Part shown: positions 7,690-14,891 of the stretch, piece by piece
How the letters are laid out: each line of letters opens with the position of its first letter
How positions within the stretch are numbered: the stretch's first letter is position 1
IMG/VR virus record: IMGVR_UViG_3300010430_005130
Location: 1-44,666 of that record
DNA length: 44,666 nt
DNA from: a virus
Reading direction: 5' to 3' (one strand)
Made by a program: the position numbers and the translations under genes
The notes under the pieces: generated by a model
The model's input: only the letters and a program-made list of their open reading frames with translations
Told to the model about the DNA's origin: nothing
Database searches by the model: none

Positions 7690-8072
7690 CAAGAACGGCC
7701 CCGCCGCTTACCAGATTCGCCGGGATCGTAGCCTGCCGGGTCCTCCGCGAAGCTTTCGGCAGTTCGAATGGCTTGATCGCGGCGATCCGCGGGGATCCTG
7801 GAAAAAATGGAAGCCCACTTGGTGTTGGTTGTGTTGGGGTCTCGGAATAGATCCGACACGGTGCAGCCATACACCTTCGCCATCGCCTCCAGATGGCGAC
7901 TGTTATAGTCGCGGCCCCGCTCGAGCTCGGACAGGTAGTTGCGTGAATATCCGAGGCGTTCGGCCGCCTGCTGTTGGGTGAGGCCGGCCTTCTTCCGCCA
8001 CTCGAAGAAGTAGACTTGTTTCTGGTCAGTGTCGTCGCTCATGGCGACATATTCCAGCGAAGCGGCATTCAT
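7689..8072 (-). CDS. XRE-family phage repressor (CI-like)
   Basis: About 127 residues from the ATG at 8070-8072; a second ATG at 8040-8042 would give 117. A canonical HTH_3 domain covers residues about 25-80 (WRKKAGLTQQQAAERLGYSRNYLSELERGR, then LEAMAKVYGCTVSDLF). There is no LexA/CI-type peptidase domain, so induction would not be by RecA-driven self-cleavage. It is divergent from a Cro-like gene 64 bases away, and the space between holds a perfect operator and half-sites. The start at 8072 lies about 10 bases after a possible -10 (TATCTG, minus strand) with no ribosome binding site, hinting at a nearly leaderless message. It is expected to repress both early promoters and itself. Confidence 0.85.
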   Translation of the reverse strand: MNAASLEYVAMSDDTDQKQVYFFEWRKKAGLTQQQAAERLGYSRNYLSELERGRDYNSRHLEAMAKVYGCTVSDLFRDPNTTNTKWASIFSRIPADRRDQAIRTAESFAEDPAGYDPGESGKRRGRS

Positions 8073-8076
8073 GTCG

Positions 8077-8138
8077 TCACACAGATAGCGACATTTGGCT
8101 TGACAGAAATGTCGCACATAGCGACATTTCGCGACATG
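8077..8138. promoter_or_regulatory. Divergent repressor/Cro control region with operator 8110-8126
   Basis: The core is TGTCGCACATAGCGACA (8110-8126), with arms extending to 9 bp (AAATGTCGC / GCGACATTT). Weaker sites are a half-site TAGCGACA ending at 8093 and GCGACA at 8131-8136. For rightward transcription TTGACA (8100-8105) is followed after 17 bases by GACATT (8123-8128), so the perfect operator covers the spacer and -10. The predicted start point falls at the ATG of the Cro-like gene. Confidence 0.75.
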
Positions 8139-8375
8139 AACCCGTTCTACTTATACGAGGCGCTGGGCGGAACGCTCGGTCAACTGGCGCAAAGCGGTGC
8201 CGCAAGTGCCAGCTATCTGCGCGACCTGAAGAGCGCTCCGCTGAGAATGCCCTCGCTCGATACCGCGCAGAAAATAGCCACGGCTTCGGGTGGGCTTGTG
8301 CCGGTAGGTGTCTGGACCGCGCGCCGCGATTGGGCCCGACGTGAAGCAACAACAACCCAGCGCGAGGCCTCCTGA
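8136..8375 (+). CDS. Cro/YdaS-like small DNA-binding protein
   Basis: 79 residues (MNPFYLYEALGGTLGQLAQS...). The pattern ALGGTLGQLAQSGAASASYLRDL followed by PSLDTAQKIATASGG fits a small Cro/YdaS-type helix-turn-helix. It is the first rightward early gene, divergent from the XRE repressor, as Cro is in lambda. It has no ribosome binding site: the ATG lies directly at the transcription start predicted from the TTGACA/GACATT promoter, so the message is probably leaderless. The expected role is repression of the repressor promoter to favour lytic growth. Confidence 0.7.
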   Translation: MNPFYLYEALGGTLGQLAQSGAASASYLRDLKSAPLRMPSLDTAQKIATASGGLVPVGVWTARRDWARREATTTQREAS

Positions 8376-8377
8376 TG

Positions 8378-8662
8378 TCACTCGCGCCGCAGATACCGGG
8401 CGAAGGCGGCCCGCACCTCCTCGAGCAGGCGCGAGGGCTTGCCTTCGAACTGGGCTTCCATTGTTTCCTGCAGCAATCCGGCATCGGTGTTTCCCCATAC
8501 CCAGAACCACGCCGCGCGCTCGCCCTCAATGACGAGTTTGATGCGTTCGGCGGGGTCGCCGGGAATGATGCGGATCTCGTCGACCTGCCAGGTGAGGGAC
8601 GCCGATTTGCGGTCGGCCGTCCAGTCGTACTGCGCGGGTGCACCGCGTACGCGTATTTCCAA
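8378..8662 (-). CDS. Small protein of unknown function, TTG start
   Basis: 94 residues with a TTG start; GGGAG lies 7 bases upstream on the minus strand. The product is soluble, with Trp-rich beta segments (LTWQVDEIRIIPGD, AAWFWVWG) and a helical C-terminus (LLEEVRAAFARYLRRE). It converges with the Cro-like gene, with only two bases between the stops, so it is read against the rightward early transcript. No family recognised. Confidence 0.6.
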   Translation of the reverse strand: MEIRVRGAPAQYDWTADRKSASLTWQVDEIRIIPGDPAERIKLVIEGERAAWFWVWGNTDAGLLQETMEAQFEGKPSRLLEEVRAAFARYLRRE

Positions 8663-8699
8663 TGTCCTTCTCCCTTGCCCAGGGGCGAGGGGAATGAAC

Positions 8700-8716
8700 T
8701 GTCACCGCGGGTGACA
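8700..8716. promoter_or_regulatory. 17-bp palindrome TGTCACC-GCG-GGTGACA
   Basis: Perfect 7-bp arms around GCG, about 40 bases upstream of the TTG start of the leftward gene at 8662. It is a likely operator for an unknown dimeric regulator. A related GTGAC-N4-GTCAC repeat lies at 9047-9060. Confidence 0.5.
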
Positions 8717-8780
8717 CAACCAACCAAGGGTTCGGCTGCGACAATCGGCGCCGCTCGTGGGGCGAATTGTTCCGCAATAA

Positions 8781-9011
8781 TCAAAGCGGTATGCGGGGCC
8801 GGCGCGAACGATCTGTGGCCGGCGTCACGCGCGCCGCACGATGGCTGCAATGGTTGCAGCGCAGCAGCCGGATCCGCACATGCACATAGCGCGGGCCGTC
8901 CGGGGCCGGTTCGGGCCGAAGGTGTCCGCGGGCGCAAGCCGGGCATGCGCGCCATTTTCGCTGCAGAGCCGAACAGACGGCCAGGACGCCGGAACGCGCG
9001 ATACGGAACAT
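8781..9011 (-). CDS. Possible zinc-ribbon protein
   Basis: About 76 residues from an ATG at 9009-9011. The central part has two Cys pairs of the form C-P-A-C ... C-N-H-C, separated by about 26 residues with an intervening RYVHVRIRLLRC strand. This spacing is usual for a small zinc ribbon. There is no convincing ribosome binding site, and the opposite strand is also open, so this could be spurious. Zinc-ribbon proteins of this size are common in early regions of alphaproteobacterial phages. Confidence 0.45.
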   Translation of the reverse strand: MFRIARSGVLAVCSALQRKWRACPACARGHLRPEPAPDGPRYVHVRIRLLRCNHCSHRAARVTPATDRSRRPRIPL

Positions 9012-9102
9012 GGGCGAACCATGATCCCGAAAATTCAAGAACCGTTGTGACGGTTGTCACGCCCTTGGCGCGCAACGTAAGCGCGCCGGGGAGGGCGCCA
9101 AG

Positions 9103-9336
9103 ATGTTGATGCGCCTCCCGGCTCTTGCCCTGACCATCGTGTTCTTCGTGGTCGCCTCGCTGCACGGCTTCCTGGCCGGCGCATCGGTGATGGCGGGGCT
9201 TCAGGCAGAGGGTTTGTCCGTCTCGCCCTGGTGGCCGGGTGTCTCCTGGATCGGCAGCGGCGCCCTGGCCGGGTTCTGGACCGTGATGATCCTGCGCGCC
9301 AGAACGCGCCTGGAGTTGCGCAGAGGCCAGCCATGA
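9103..9336 (+). CDS. Small membrane protein with two predicted helices
   Basis: 77 residues. Helix one is about residues 5-30 (LPALALTIVFFVVASLHGFLA) and helix two about 45-66 (PGVSWIGSGALAGFWTVMI), ending with a basic tail (RARTRLELRRGQP) that should face the cytoplasm. GGAGGG lies about 10 bases before the ATG; an alternative ATG is at 9109. It is an early-region gene of unknown function. Confidence 0.55.
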   Translation: MLMRLPALALTIVFFVVASLHGFLAGASVMAGLQAEGLSVSPWWPGVSWIGSGALAGFWTVMILRARTRLELRRGQP

Positions 9337-9368
9337 CGGGGCGGAGCGGAACCATCTGCGCCCCGGCG

Positions 9369-9509
9369 TCAGCGACTCTTGGGTTTGGGGGTGGGGCGCG
9401 GCTTGGGCGCGGGCCGGGGCTCGGGCCGGGGCCGGGGGCTGCCGGTCTCGCGGTCCGCGCCGGGTGTAGTGGTGCCTTTGCCCGTATTGGGTGTACCTTT
9501 GGGAGCCAT
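9369..9509 (-). CDS. 46-residue Pro/Arg/Lys-rich peptide
   Basis: It starts with ATG at 9507-9509 after GGAAGGA, 8 bases upstream on the minus strand, which is a good ribosome binding site. The sequence begins MAPKGTPNTGKGTTTPGA and ends in alternating basic-proline repeats (PRPEPRPAPKPRPTPKPK). It is fully disordered and strongly basic. Its start codon overlaps the region of the rightward gene start at 9508/9514, so the two messages are antisense at their 5' ends. Repetitive DNA could produce such a peptide by chance, so confidence is moderate. Confidence 0.45.
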   Translation of the reverse strand: MAPKGTPNTGKGTTTPGADRETGSPRPRPEPRPAPKPRPTPKPKSR

Positions 9510-9513
9510 GTCG

Positions 9514-10050
9514 ATGATCCTTCCATACAATGCCGATCTTGCCTGCGCGCTGCGCGCGGCAAATCCGGACGTGCTCGCCGAGATTGTACGACAGGCGGAA
9601 GTGCGCCTGCAATACTCGGCCCAGACAGCGCTTTTCCGCGACCAGCGCAACATGACGACGGGTGTTGCGTTCGGTGCATTTGCGGCGGCGGGTATCGGGG
9701 CGGCGGTGACAGCCATCGGACTGGAGCGGCCGATCTGGCCGCTGGTCGTGGCGGGCAGCGTGTTCGGTGTCTTCATGTTCGCTGCGGCGATGCTGGCCCT
9801 TTGGCAGGCCCGCCCGCGATCCTACTACACGCCAGGCAATACGCCGTTGATGTGGCTGGAGGATGTACAGGCGGGCATCGATTTGCAGGAAGGGCTGGCC
9901 GATACGGCGGCGGTGTATCAGGCCTGCATCGACTTCAACGAGAGCTTGGCCAGAGTGCAGTCTGTCTCGCTGATGGTGTCCTGGGGCCTGGCGGGGCTGG
10001 GCACATTGCTGGCGCTCGTGGCCGGGATTGCCGTTTCCGGCTTCCACTAG
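9514..10050 (+). CDS. Membrane protein with about three helices, unknown
   Basis: 178 residues from the ATG at 9514, chosen because GGGAG (9501-9505) is 8 bases upstream; the ATG at 9508 is too close. The N-terminal 45 residues are a soluble helix (CALRAANPDVLAEIVRQAEV). Hydrophobic segments lie at about 55-78, 85-107 and 155-176. Between the second and third is a soluble helical loop. Function unknown; topology suggests an inner-membrane protein made early. Confidence 0.65.
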   Translation: MILPYNADLACALRAANPDVLAEIVRQAEVRLQYSAQTALFRDQRNMTTGVAFGAFAAAGIGAAVTAIGLERPIWPLVVAGSVFGVFMFAAAMLALWQARPRSYYTPGNTPLMWLEDVQAGIDLQEGLADTAAVYQACIDFNESLARVQSVSLMVSWGLAGLGTLLALVAGIAVSGFH

Positions 10051-10070
10051 GCGTCCGTCCCTCCTCAATT

Positions 10071-10526
10071 TCATTCCCATCCGCCTCGCGTGCCCCCCGG
10101 GCGTTCGCCCCCATGAACGCCGCCGGCCAGCCGAACAACGCGAGGGGAGGGGGCATCCGTTGCGGCGTTCACGCCCGGCCACGACTGACCGGCCGGGTGC
10201 GTGGCGGATGCCCCCGACTTTTCCTCCTTGATTTCCTGTCTCTGCCCGTGTGGGCCGTGCGCTGCGCCCGTTGCGCCGGCCTGCCGCGTCTCACGGGTGG
10301 GGCGGGGGTCTGCTTCTGTCGTCCCGGCCTGCCGGGCACAGCCGCCCGGGGCCGCGCGGTGCAGGGCAGACCCCCGATCCGGTTTCGCCCGAGGCGCGCC
10401 CTGCGCGTTGCGGCCATCGCTGGCCAGCCAGGCGGCAATGCGGGCATTGCGCGCGGTGTCGGCCGGCAGGCCCAGCGCCGTGGCGAGGGCCGCAAGCGGG
10501 CCGGGTGTGATGTGGTGTCGTTTCAT
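10071..10526 (-). CDS. Doubtful leftward reading frame in a 0.5-kb GC-rich gap
   Basis: The first 35 residues (KRHHITPGPLAALATALGL) could form helices like a small DNA-binding protein; the rest is low-complexity Gly/Ala/Arg/Pro. No ribosome binding site is visible, and both strands are open because of high GC. If it is not a gene, the stretch 10051-10588 holds no coding sequence I can support, only GC-rich DNA with short inverted repeats. Confidence 0.3.
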   Translation of the reverse strand: MKRHHITPGPLAALATALGLPADTARNARIAAWLASDGRNAQGAPRAKPDRGSALHRAAPGGCARQAGTTEADPRPTRETRQAGATGAAHGPHGQRQEIKEEKSGASATHPAGQSWPGVNAATDAPSPRVVRLAGGVHGGERPGGTRGGWE

Positions 10527-10588
10527 GCCGGCGAGCATGGCTTGCCCGGCATGGCCTGCAAATCCGGAAAGCCGGGAGGGTCCCAAGA

Positions 10589-11089
10589 ATGAGCGGACGG
10601 GTTGCCAAGCCGCCGGAATGCCGGGTCCTGGGCGCGGATGATTATGCCGCGCTGAAGAATGCCACCCGGCTGGCCTTCATGGATGCGGGCGGGCCGGAAC
10701 AATTCTTTGAGGAAACGCGTGCGGGCTCGGCCGAGACGCTGCGCAATTACATCAAGCATGAACAGCCGGCCTTTGCGCCCGTCGACGTGATCGCCGATGC
10801 CGAAAAGCGGGCGCGGCGGCCCTTTGTGACCGAAGCGCTGGCGCGGATTGCGGGCTTTCGCCTGATGCCGGTGGCGGCTTCGGTGACGGGCCGGGGCGTG
10901 ATGTTCGATGCTCTGCGCGAGGCCTGCGAGTTCGGCGCCCAGGCCAGCGAGGACCTGCGCGACGGCAAGGTGGATCGCCTCGAGGCGCCGGAATTCCTGA
11001 AAGCCCTGCGCGAGGCGCAGCGCGCCTTTGCCGCGGCCGAGGCCCAGCTGCTGGCCGATCATCCATTTTTGAAGGGGGAAGCGGAGTGA
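10589..11089 (+). CDS. Early protein of unknown function (166 aa)
   Basis: The ATG has GGAGG about 9 bases upstream. The product is soluble and helical: residues 15-65 contain ADDYAALKNATRLAFMDAGG and EETRAGSAETLRNYIKHEQ, which could be a diverged helix-turn-helix for a phage regulator. The C-terminal half is a long charged helix region. It is the first gene of a tightly packed rightward operon; its stop overlaps the next start (GTGA). Similar small proteins at this position in alphaproteobacterial prophages are regulatory, but I cannot assign a family. Confidence 0.7.
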   Translation: MSGRVAKPPECRVLGADDYAALKNATRLAFMDAGGPEQFFEETRAGSAETLRNYIKHEQPAFAPVDVIADAEKRARRPFVTEALARIAGFRLMPVAASVTGRGVMFDALREACEFGAQASEDLRDGKVDRLEAPEFLKALREAQRAFAAAEAQLLADHPFLKGEAE

Positions 11090-11283
11090 CGAACCGGCTT
11101 GAACCTGCACCGCAGGGCGGCACGCCCGTCTGGGTGATGCTGGCCACTCGCGTCCTGGGGGGGCGAGCCATGAAGGTGCGCCGCGGCCAGGTGTTGGGTC
11201 TGAACATGCCGCCGGCGGGCTGGCTGTGCGTTCTGATGTGTGCCGCGGGGCTGACGTGGCTTGCGGCGGGGTGGCTGGCATGA
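11086..11283 (+). CDS. 65-residue single-helix membrane protein
   Basis: GTG start overlapping the previous stop by GTGA. The N-terminal 40 residues are soluble and basic, and one hydrophobic segment spans about residues 44-64 (GWLCVLMCAAGLTWLAAGWL) at the C-terminus. The topology is N-in, C-terminal tail anchor. The stop overlaps the next start (ATGA). Unknown function. Confidence 0.6.
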   Translation: MTNRLEPAPQGGTPVWVMLATRVLGGRAMKVRRGQVLGLNMPPAGWLCVLMCAAGLTWLAAGWLA

Positions 11284-11684
11284 CGGCTGTACCCGGAAAC
11301 ACGGCCAACAACGCACCCGTCTTGTGTGAAGTGGAATGGGCCGGGCTGACGGCGCAGATCGAGGCCTGGCGCGATGGCGCCGGGCGCATCACCGCCCTGG
11401 GCGAGGTGCGCTTTCCCGGTGGGCGCGGCGGCAAGACGGCCGCCATGGGCGCCCTGGCCGAAGCGGTGGCGAGCGTCGATCGATATCTGGCCGCGCCGCT
11501 GAACCCGCCCGGAAAGGGCGGCGGCGAAACGCGGCCGCTGGTGACACTGGCCGATCTGGCCGTGGTGCTGAAGGCGAACGGGCCTTCGGCCTTCCTGGAA
11601 ATCGTCAAGGTTCTGGCCCGCCTGGAAGCGGGCGCCCTGACCGGCGGCGGCGAACGGCGTTCGGCGGCGGTGGAGGTGGAGTGA
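11280..11684 (+). CDS. Early protein of unknown function (134 aa)
   Basis: ATG at 11280 overlaps the previous stop (ATGA). The product begins MTAVPGNTANN and has a beta-rich half (VLCEVEWAGLTAQIEAW, ALGEVRFPGGRGGK) and a helical half. Its C-terminal GGGERRSAAVEVE includes the E-R-R-S tract encoded by the dispersed palindrome. It is translationally coupled to neighbours on both sides. No family recognised. Confidence 0.65.
   Translation: MTAVPGNTANNAPVLCEVEWAGLTAQIEAWRDGAGRITALGEVRFPGGRGGKTAAMGALAEAVASVDRYLAAPLNPPGKGGGETRPLVTLADLAVVLKANGPSAFLEIVKVLARLEAGALTGGGERRSAAVEVE
11651..11663. repeat. Dispersed palindrome CGAACGGCGTTCG, copy 2
   Basis: Perfect 13-bp palindrome, centre G, near the 3' end of the gene 11280-11684, read in frame as E-R-R-S. 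Confidence 0.85.
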
Positions 11685-11764
11685 TGACAGTCTTGAACAA
11701 GGCGCGGCCCGGCCGGTTCTGCGTCGCGGACACTGCGAGGCAGCTATTCGGTGGTAGGGCCTGA
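11684..11764 (+). CDS. Possible 26-residue peptide
   Basis: ATG overlaps the previous stop (TGATG), and the frame runs 26 codons (MTVLNKARPGRFCVADTARQ...), ending inside the next gene. It could be a real coupled peptide or a leader that carries ribosomes to the GTG start at 11751. Low confidence because of its length. Confidence 0.35.
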   Translation: MTVLNKARPGRFCVADTARQLFGGRA

Positions 11765-11996
11765 CGGCACTGTGCTGACGAGCGGCTGGGGTGACCAGCT
11801 GCAGGCCACGATCCGAATGGAGCGGATGGAAGCGGAAGCAAAACTCGTCACCCGCCCGTGCATCACCTGCCGCACCGACATGCGCAGTGAGGGGCCGCAT
11901 CACCGCATGTGCGACGATTGCCGGATTCACGCCGCAGACGAATACGGGCGCCTGGAAACGGCGGCCATGCCGCGGCTTTTGATGAGGGGGCGTTGA
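11751..11996 (+). CDS. Small zinc-finger protein
   Basis: 81 residues with GTG start at 11751; GAGG lies about 10 bases before it. Residues about 37-60 carry C-I-T-C ... C-D-D-C with HH between (CITCRTDMRSEGPHHRMCDD), a treble-clef or zinc-ribbon pattern typical of small phage transcription or DNA-binding factors. It is the last gene of the early operon before the AT-rich island. Confidence 0.65.
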   Translation: MVGPDGTVLTSGWGDQLQATIRMERMEAEAKLVTRPCITCRTDMRSEGPHHRMCDDCRIHAADEYGRLETAAMPRLLMRGR

Positions 11997-12022
11997 TGGG
12001 CTCGAAGGCTGGTGCGCGCCGT

Positions 12023-13018
12023 TCAGTCTTCTTGTTCGCTCGCAAGAGTGAGGCGGGCTGCCTCAATTCGCTCAGCGCACGAGGGGTCTTGAGGGGGCAG
12101 TTCAATGGGCAGGATTTGCTGCGGATTGATCCCATTGATGCCTTCTCTCCGGAATACAACACTTTCATCCCAACAGGAATTGTTAAATACAATTCTCCCA
12201 CCGTGCAAGATAACAATCTCAGAGCCAGATATGAATTCGGAGCCGCTTATGTAAAGATTATCAGAATAAATCGTAATTCGTGTATCGGATACTATGGATC
12301 GGTTAATACTCGATTCGATAATTCTCTCTTCAGAAGTAGAGAGAATGTCGTTGGGGTGGATGGCAAAAATACTGGAAGAATCTATAACAGAGTTGTGTAT
12401 CGTGAATCGAAATTGAGGGGAAATAATAATACTCGAGTCTTCGGCATGATTGAATCTAGCTTCAACACTTTCTGCCGAAAGGGAAACAAGAGAGCTTTCT
12501 TCAGAGTTGCTAACCTGTATCTGAATGTGTTCAGCGTCGTACAATCCGAATCTGCTGTTGGTCAGTCTGAGTCCTGTTACATTGGCGAATGTTGTGCCGC
12601 TGACCCGGCTTTCGACCCTTATATTGCGCAGGTCAGCGGCTTCAACTGCGCCAGTTCGCTGAAGCAGTGTGGAAACGAGGTATCCGGCAATCGAACCGCG
12701 ATTGCCCTCAAGGGCCTCATCCAGCTGCCTGTGCAGGTGTACACTCTCTTGAAGGCGGTCGTACGATGCGGCAGCGGCTCTGTCGTCGGCCTCCAGAAGC
12801 CATTGAATAGCCGGGACCAGCAGACCAACTGTCGCAATATTACGGAACAGTTCGGCGCCGACCTGGATACGGCCAAAAATCGAACCGCTGGGCGCCCATT
12901 GAAGCTGGGTGAGCTTGTAGAGGTCGTTCCGCCGAAGGTTTCGGCGCCTGTTCTTTGGAACACCTTTCAACGGACACCCCCTCGTGCGCGCAGACCGCGA
13001 GACGATAGCCGCCTGCAT
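12023..13018 (-). CDS. Cargo protein: membrane helix, coiled coil and beta-helix-like repeats
   Basis: 331 residues from the ATG at 13016-13018; a later start is possible, as the first ~35 residues are basic and poorly structured. A hydrophobic segment (about 58-75, NIATVGLLVPAIQWLL) is followed by a helix. From about 125 a run of short strands follows (NIRVESRVSGTTFANVTGLR, then SRFGLYDAEHIQIQ, SSLVSLSAESVEARF, SSIIISPQFRFTIH). This is the rhythm of a pentapeptide-like or right-handed beta helix. The DNA is AT-rich and runs against the surrounding rightward operon. It lies between early and replication genes, so it is an independently expressed insertion. Function unknown; an envelope-associated cargo role is inferred. 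Confidence 0.7.
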   Translation of the reverse strand: MQAAIVSRSARTRGCPLKGVPKNRRRNLRRNDLYKLTQLQWAPSGSIFGRIQVGAELFRNIATVGLLVPAIQWLLEADDRAAAASYDRLQESVHLHRQLDEALEGNRGSIAGYLVSTLLQRTGAVEAADLRNIRVESRVSGTTFANVTGLRLTNSRFGLYDAEHIQIQVSNSEESSLVSLSAESVEARFNHAEDSSIIISPQFRFTIHNSVIDSSSIFAIHPNDILSTSEERIIESSINRSIVSDTRITIYSDNLYISGSEFISGSEIVILHGGRIVFNNSCWDESVVFRREGINGINPQQILPIELPPQDPSCAERIEAARLTLASEQED

Positions 13019-13174
13019 CTTTGCGCTGCAAGTGCTGAATTGAGCTTTGTGCGTGCGACACCTCAGCGGCAGAGCTGGTACCCGGTTCGGCTGGCCCTTT
13101 CGAGGAAATGGGTCGCAGGTCGGCCGGAGCTGATGCGTCCGCAGGCCTCGCCTGTGTTTGAGCAGTGGGTTAGA

Positions 13175-14185
13175 TCATCTCAGAATGATGGCGTAAATCG
13201 CCGTGGTCGATGCCGGCGTAATCATCAAAGACAGCTGCCACAATCTGTCCGATCTCTTCTCGGGATTGCGAATGGCTGCGATGCCGCAACCGGCTCCAAC
13301 GAAGATGCCAACCAGGCCCATTCCAATAGCGAGCGCACGCCCCCAAAAATTCGAAGGCGTGCGCGGCCGCCTTATGGCTTGTGGCGGGGTTGCGTCTGTT
13401 ACGGTTGTAATCTCATCGGTTCCTATCGGGCCTCCCAGCGAACCTGGCTGCGGATCGCTGGCGGCAGTGGCCGGAGTGTCTTGTTCTCGGCTGTCGTCCA
13501 GATCCGAAGCATCACTCCTCTGTGCCTGGAGTGTGCTTGGTGCGGAGTTCCTGAGTGTGCGGTGATCTTCGAACAAATAGTCGAGCGGAATTCCGAGTTC
13601 TGTGTATACGACTTCAAGTATGTAAGTTTCGTTGAATTGGGGGATTGTTTCTACAATAGATTGTTCGGTGCTGGCGAGCAGTCCACGCTGGCGCTCAACG
13701 GACAAGTCAATGTATACAACAATGTCATCGGGGTAGCGCCGAAAGCCAATTTCAATCGTATATTTGGCGATTTCATCTGCTTCGTACTGGTCGATGGTGC
13801 TTTGAAGCAACTGGGAGAACGTGTCCCATTCCCGGGGATGGCGAGGTTCGCTCGGGGAATGGTGAAGAATTGCTCCAATTACTCCACGGCAATTGTAGGG
13901 GCTGTTACACTGGTAAACACGGCCTCCCGAACGGTTGTGGTCTCGCAAGATCTGTTCGCGCGCCGACCCGGGCAAGTTGGCGTATTGTTCGTAAGCCGAC
14001 GCGTACGGGTCGTAGGGCCTGTTCCAGGGAGAGCTGTAACCGGGCGCCGAGGCGCGGGGCGGTGGGGGGCTCACTACCGAAAGAGGGTTGTTCGCAGGTA
14101 TCAGACTGTACACGCCGATCAACACAGCCGGAACTGCGGCGACGATAATGAGAAGGAGAACGAACCTGCTCGGTGTGCCCATCAT
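13175..14185 (-). CDS. Cargo membrane protein, N-terminal anchor and two C-terminal helices
   Basis: About 336 residues from the ATG at 14183-14185 (MMGTPSRF); an AGG lies within 10 bases upstream. Residues 8-30 are a signal anchor (VLLLIIVAAVPAVLIGVYSL). A Pro/Ser/Tyr-rich linker and a soluble domain with paired cysteines (QCNSPYNCRG) follow. A charged linker and two membrane helices lie near the C-terminus (RALAIGMGLVGIFVGAGCGI and MITPASTTAIYAIIL). It precedes the beta-helix-like gene on the same strand and probably forms an operon with it. No family recognised; likely lysogenic conversion or exclusion. Confidence 0.7.
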   Translation of the reverse strand: MMGTPSRFVLLLIIVAAVPAVLIGVYSLIPANNPLSVVSPPPPRASAPGYSSPWNRPYDPYASAYEQYANLPGSAREQILRDHNRSGGRVYQCNSPYNCRGVIGAILHHSPSEPRHPREWDTFSQLLQSTIDQYEADEIAKYTIEIGFRRYPDDIVVYIDLSVERQRGLLASTEQSIVETIPQFNETYILEVVYTELGIPLDYLFEDHRTLRNSAPSTLQAQRSDASDLDDSREQDTPATAASDPQPGSLGGPIGTDEITTVTDATPPQAIRRPRTPSNFWGRALAIGMGLVGIFVGAGCGIAAIRNPEKRSDRLWQLSLMITPASTTAIYAIILR

Positions 14186-14414
14186 TTTGAACCTGCCCCT
14201 AGTTTGAACGATCGTTATGACGATGCGTTGGCCAAGACCCAGCATTTCACCCTAGGTCGTGAGTTTCCGAAGTCCAGACCCTTGCTTGTGGTGAGGCGGG
14301 CTTGGCGGGGGCGTAACCGGTCGGCCAGAAACGTAGGACGCCGGGGACGTCAAAGCTCAATCTCGGCCGCTGGCGCTCAGTTTGCTTTGGACATTGTGGA
14401 TGCGGCGTCAGCTT

Positions 14415-14891
14415 ATGTGTGATTGCCCCCTCTATCGTGCCCAGGCCGACATGCTGGCCGATCTGCGCGAACGCGTGGCGCACCTGGAGGCGTTGACCGA
14501 CCCGGCCGTGCCTTTCGCGCCCTGGGAATGGGCGCTGGACCGGCCGCAGGCCATCTTGGCCCATTGCCTGGCGCGCGGGCCTGTGGAGGCCGCACGGGCG
14601 GCGATGTCGCTGGATCTGGGCATGGGCGGCCGGTCGCATGATGCGCGCGCCGTGGCGGCGCTTGTGGCGGGGCTGGCCCATCGCTTGATCGACTGGGGCT
14701 GGCTGGTGCGATGCGGGACGCCTGAGGGCCGGCCGGCGCGCCTGTCCGACACGCATGCCCTGCACCCTGACCAGTTGACCGCCTTCCGGGCCGCCTTGCG
14801 CGGCGAGGGCGATCCCGGTGCGCCGCCCGTGGCGCACCGGCCGATCCCGCCGGGTGCGCGCGCCTATCGCCTAAAGGAGGCGGTTTCGTGA
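14415..14891 (+). CDS. Unknown early protein upstream of the replication initiator
   Basis: 158 residues from the ATG at 14415 (MCDCPLYRAQ). The first 30 residues suit a coiled coil (ADMLADLRERVAHLEAL). Residues 75-125 suit a winged-helix-like fold (VAALVAGLAHRLIDWGWLVR then RPARLSD). Its stop overlaps the initiator start (GTGA), so it is part of the replication operon and may be a partner or regulator of the initiator. Confidence 0.65.
   Translation: MCDCPLYRAQADMLADLRERVAHLEALTDPAVPFAPWEWALDRPQAILAHCLARGPVEAARAAMSLDLGMGGRSHDARAVAALVAGLAHRLIDWGWLVRCGTPEGRPARLSDTHALHPDQLTAFRAALRGEGDPGAPPVAHRPIPPGARAYRLKEAVS

Noticed and set aside
8077-10182. Leftward 701-codon frame
   Set aside because: Runs through the operator region and several better-supported genes on both strands; Arg/Pro/Ala-rich composition typical of GC-rich antisense frames.
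11909-14422. Rightward open frame of 837 codons across the cargo island
   Set aside because: It is antisense to two protein-like leftward genes, has random Cys/Ser/Arg-rich composition, no domain or membrane pattern, and merges unrelated ends.
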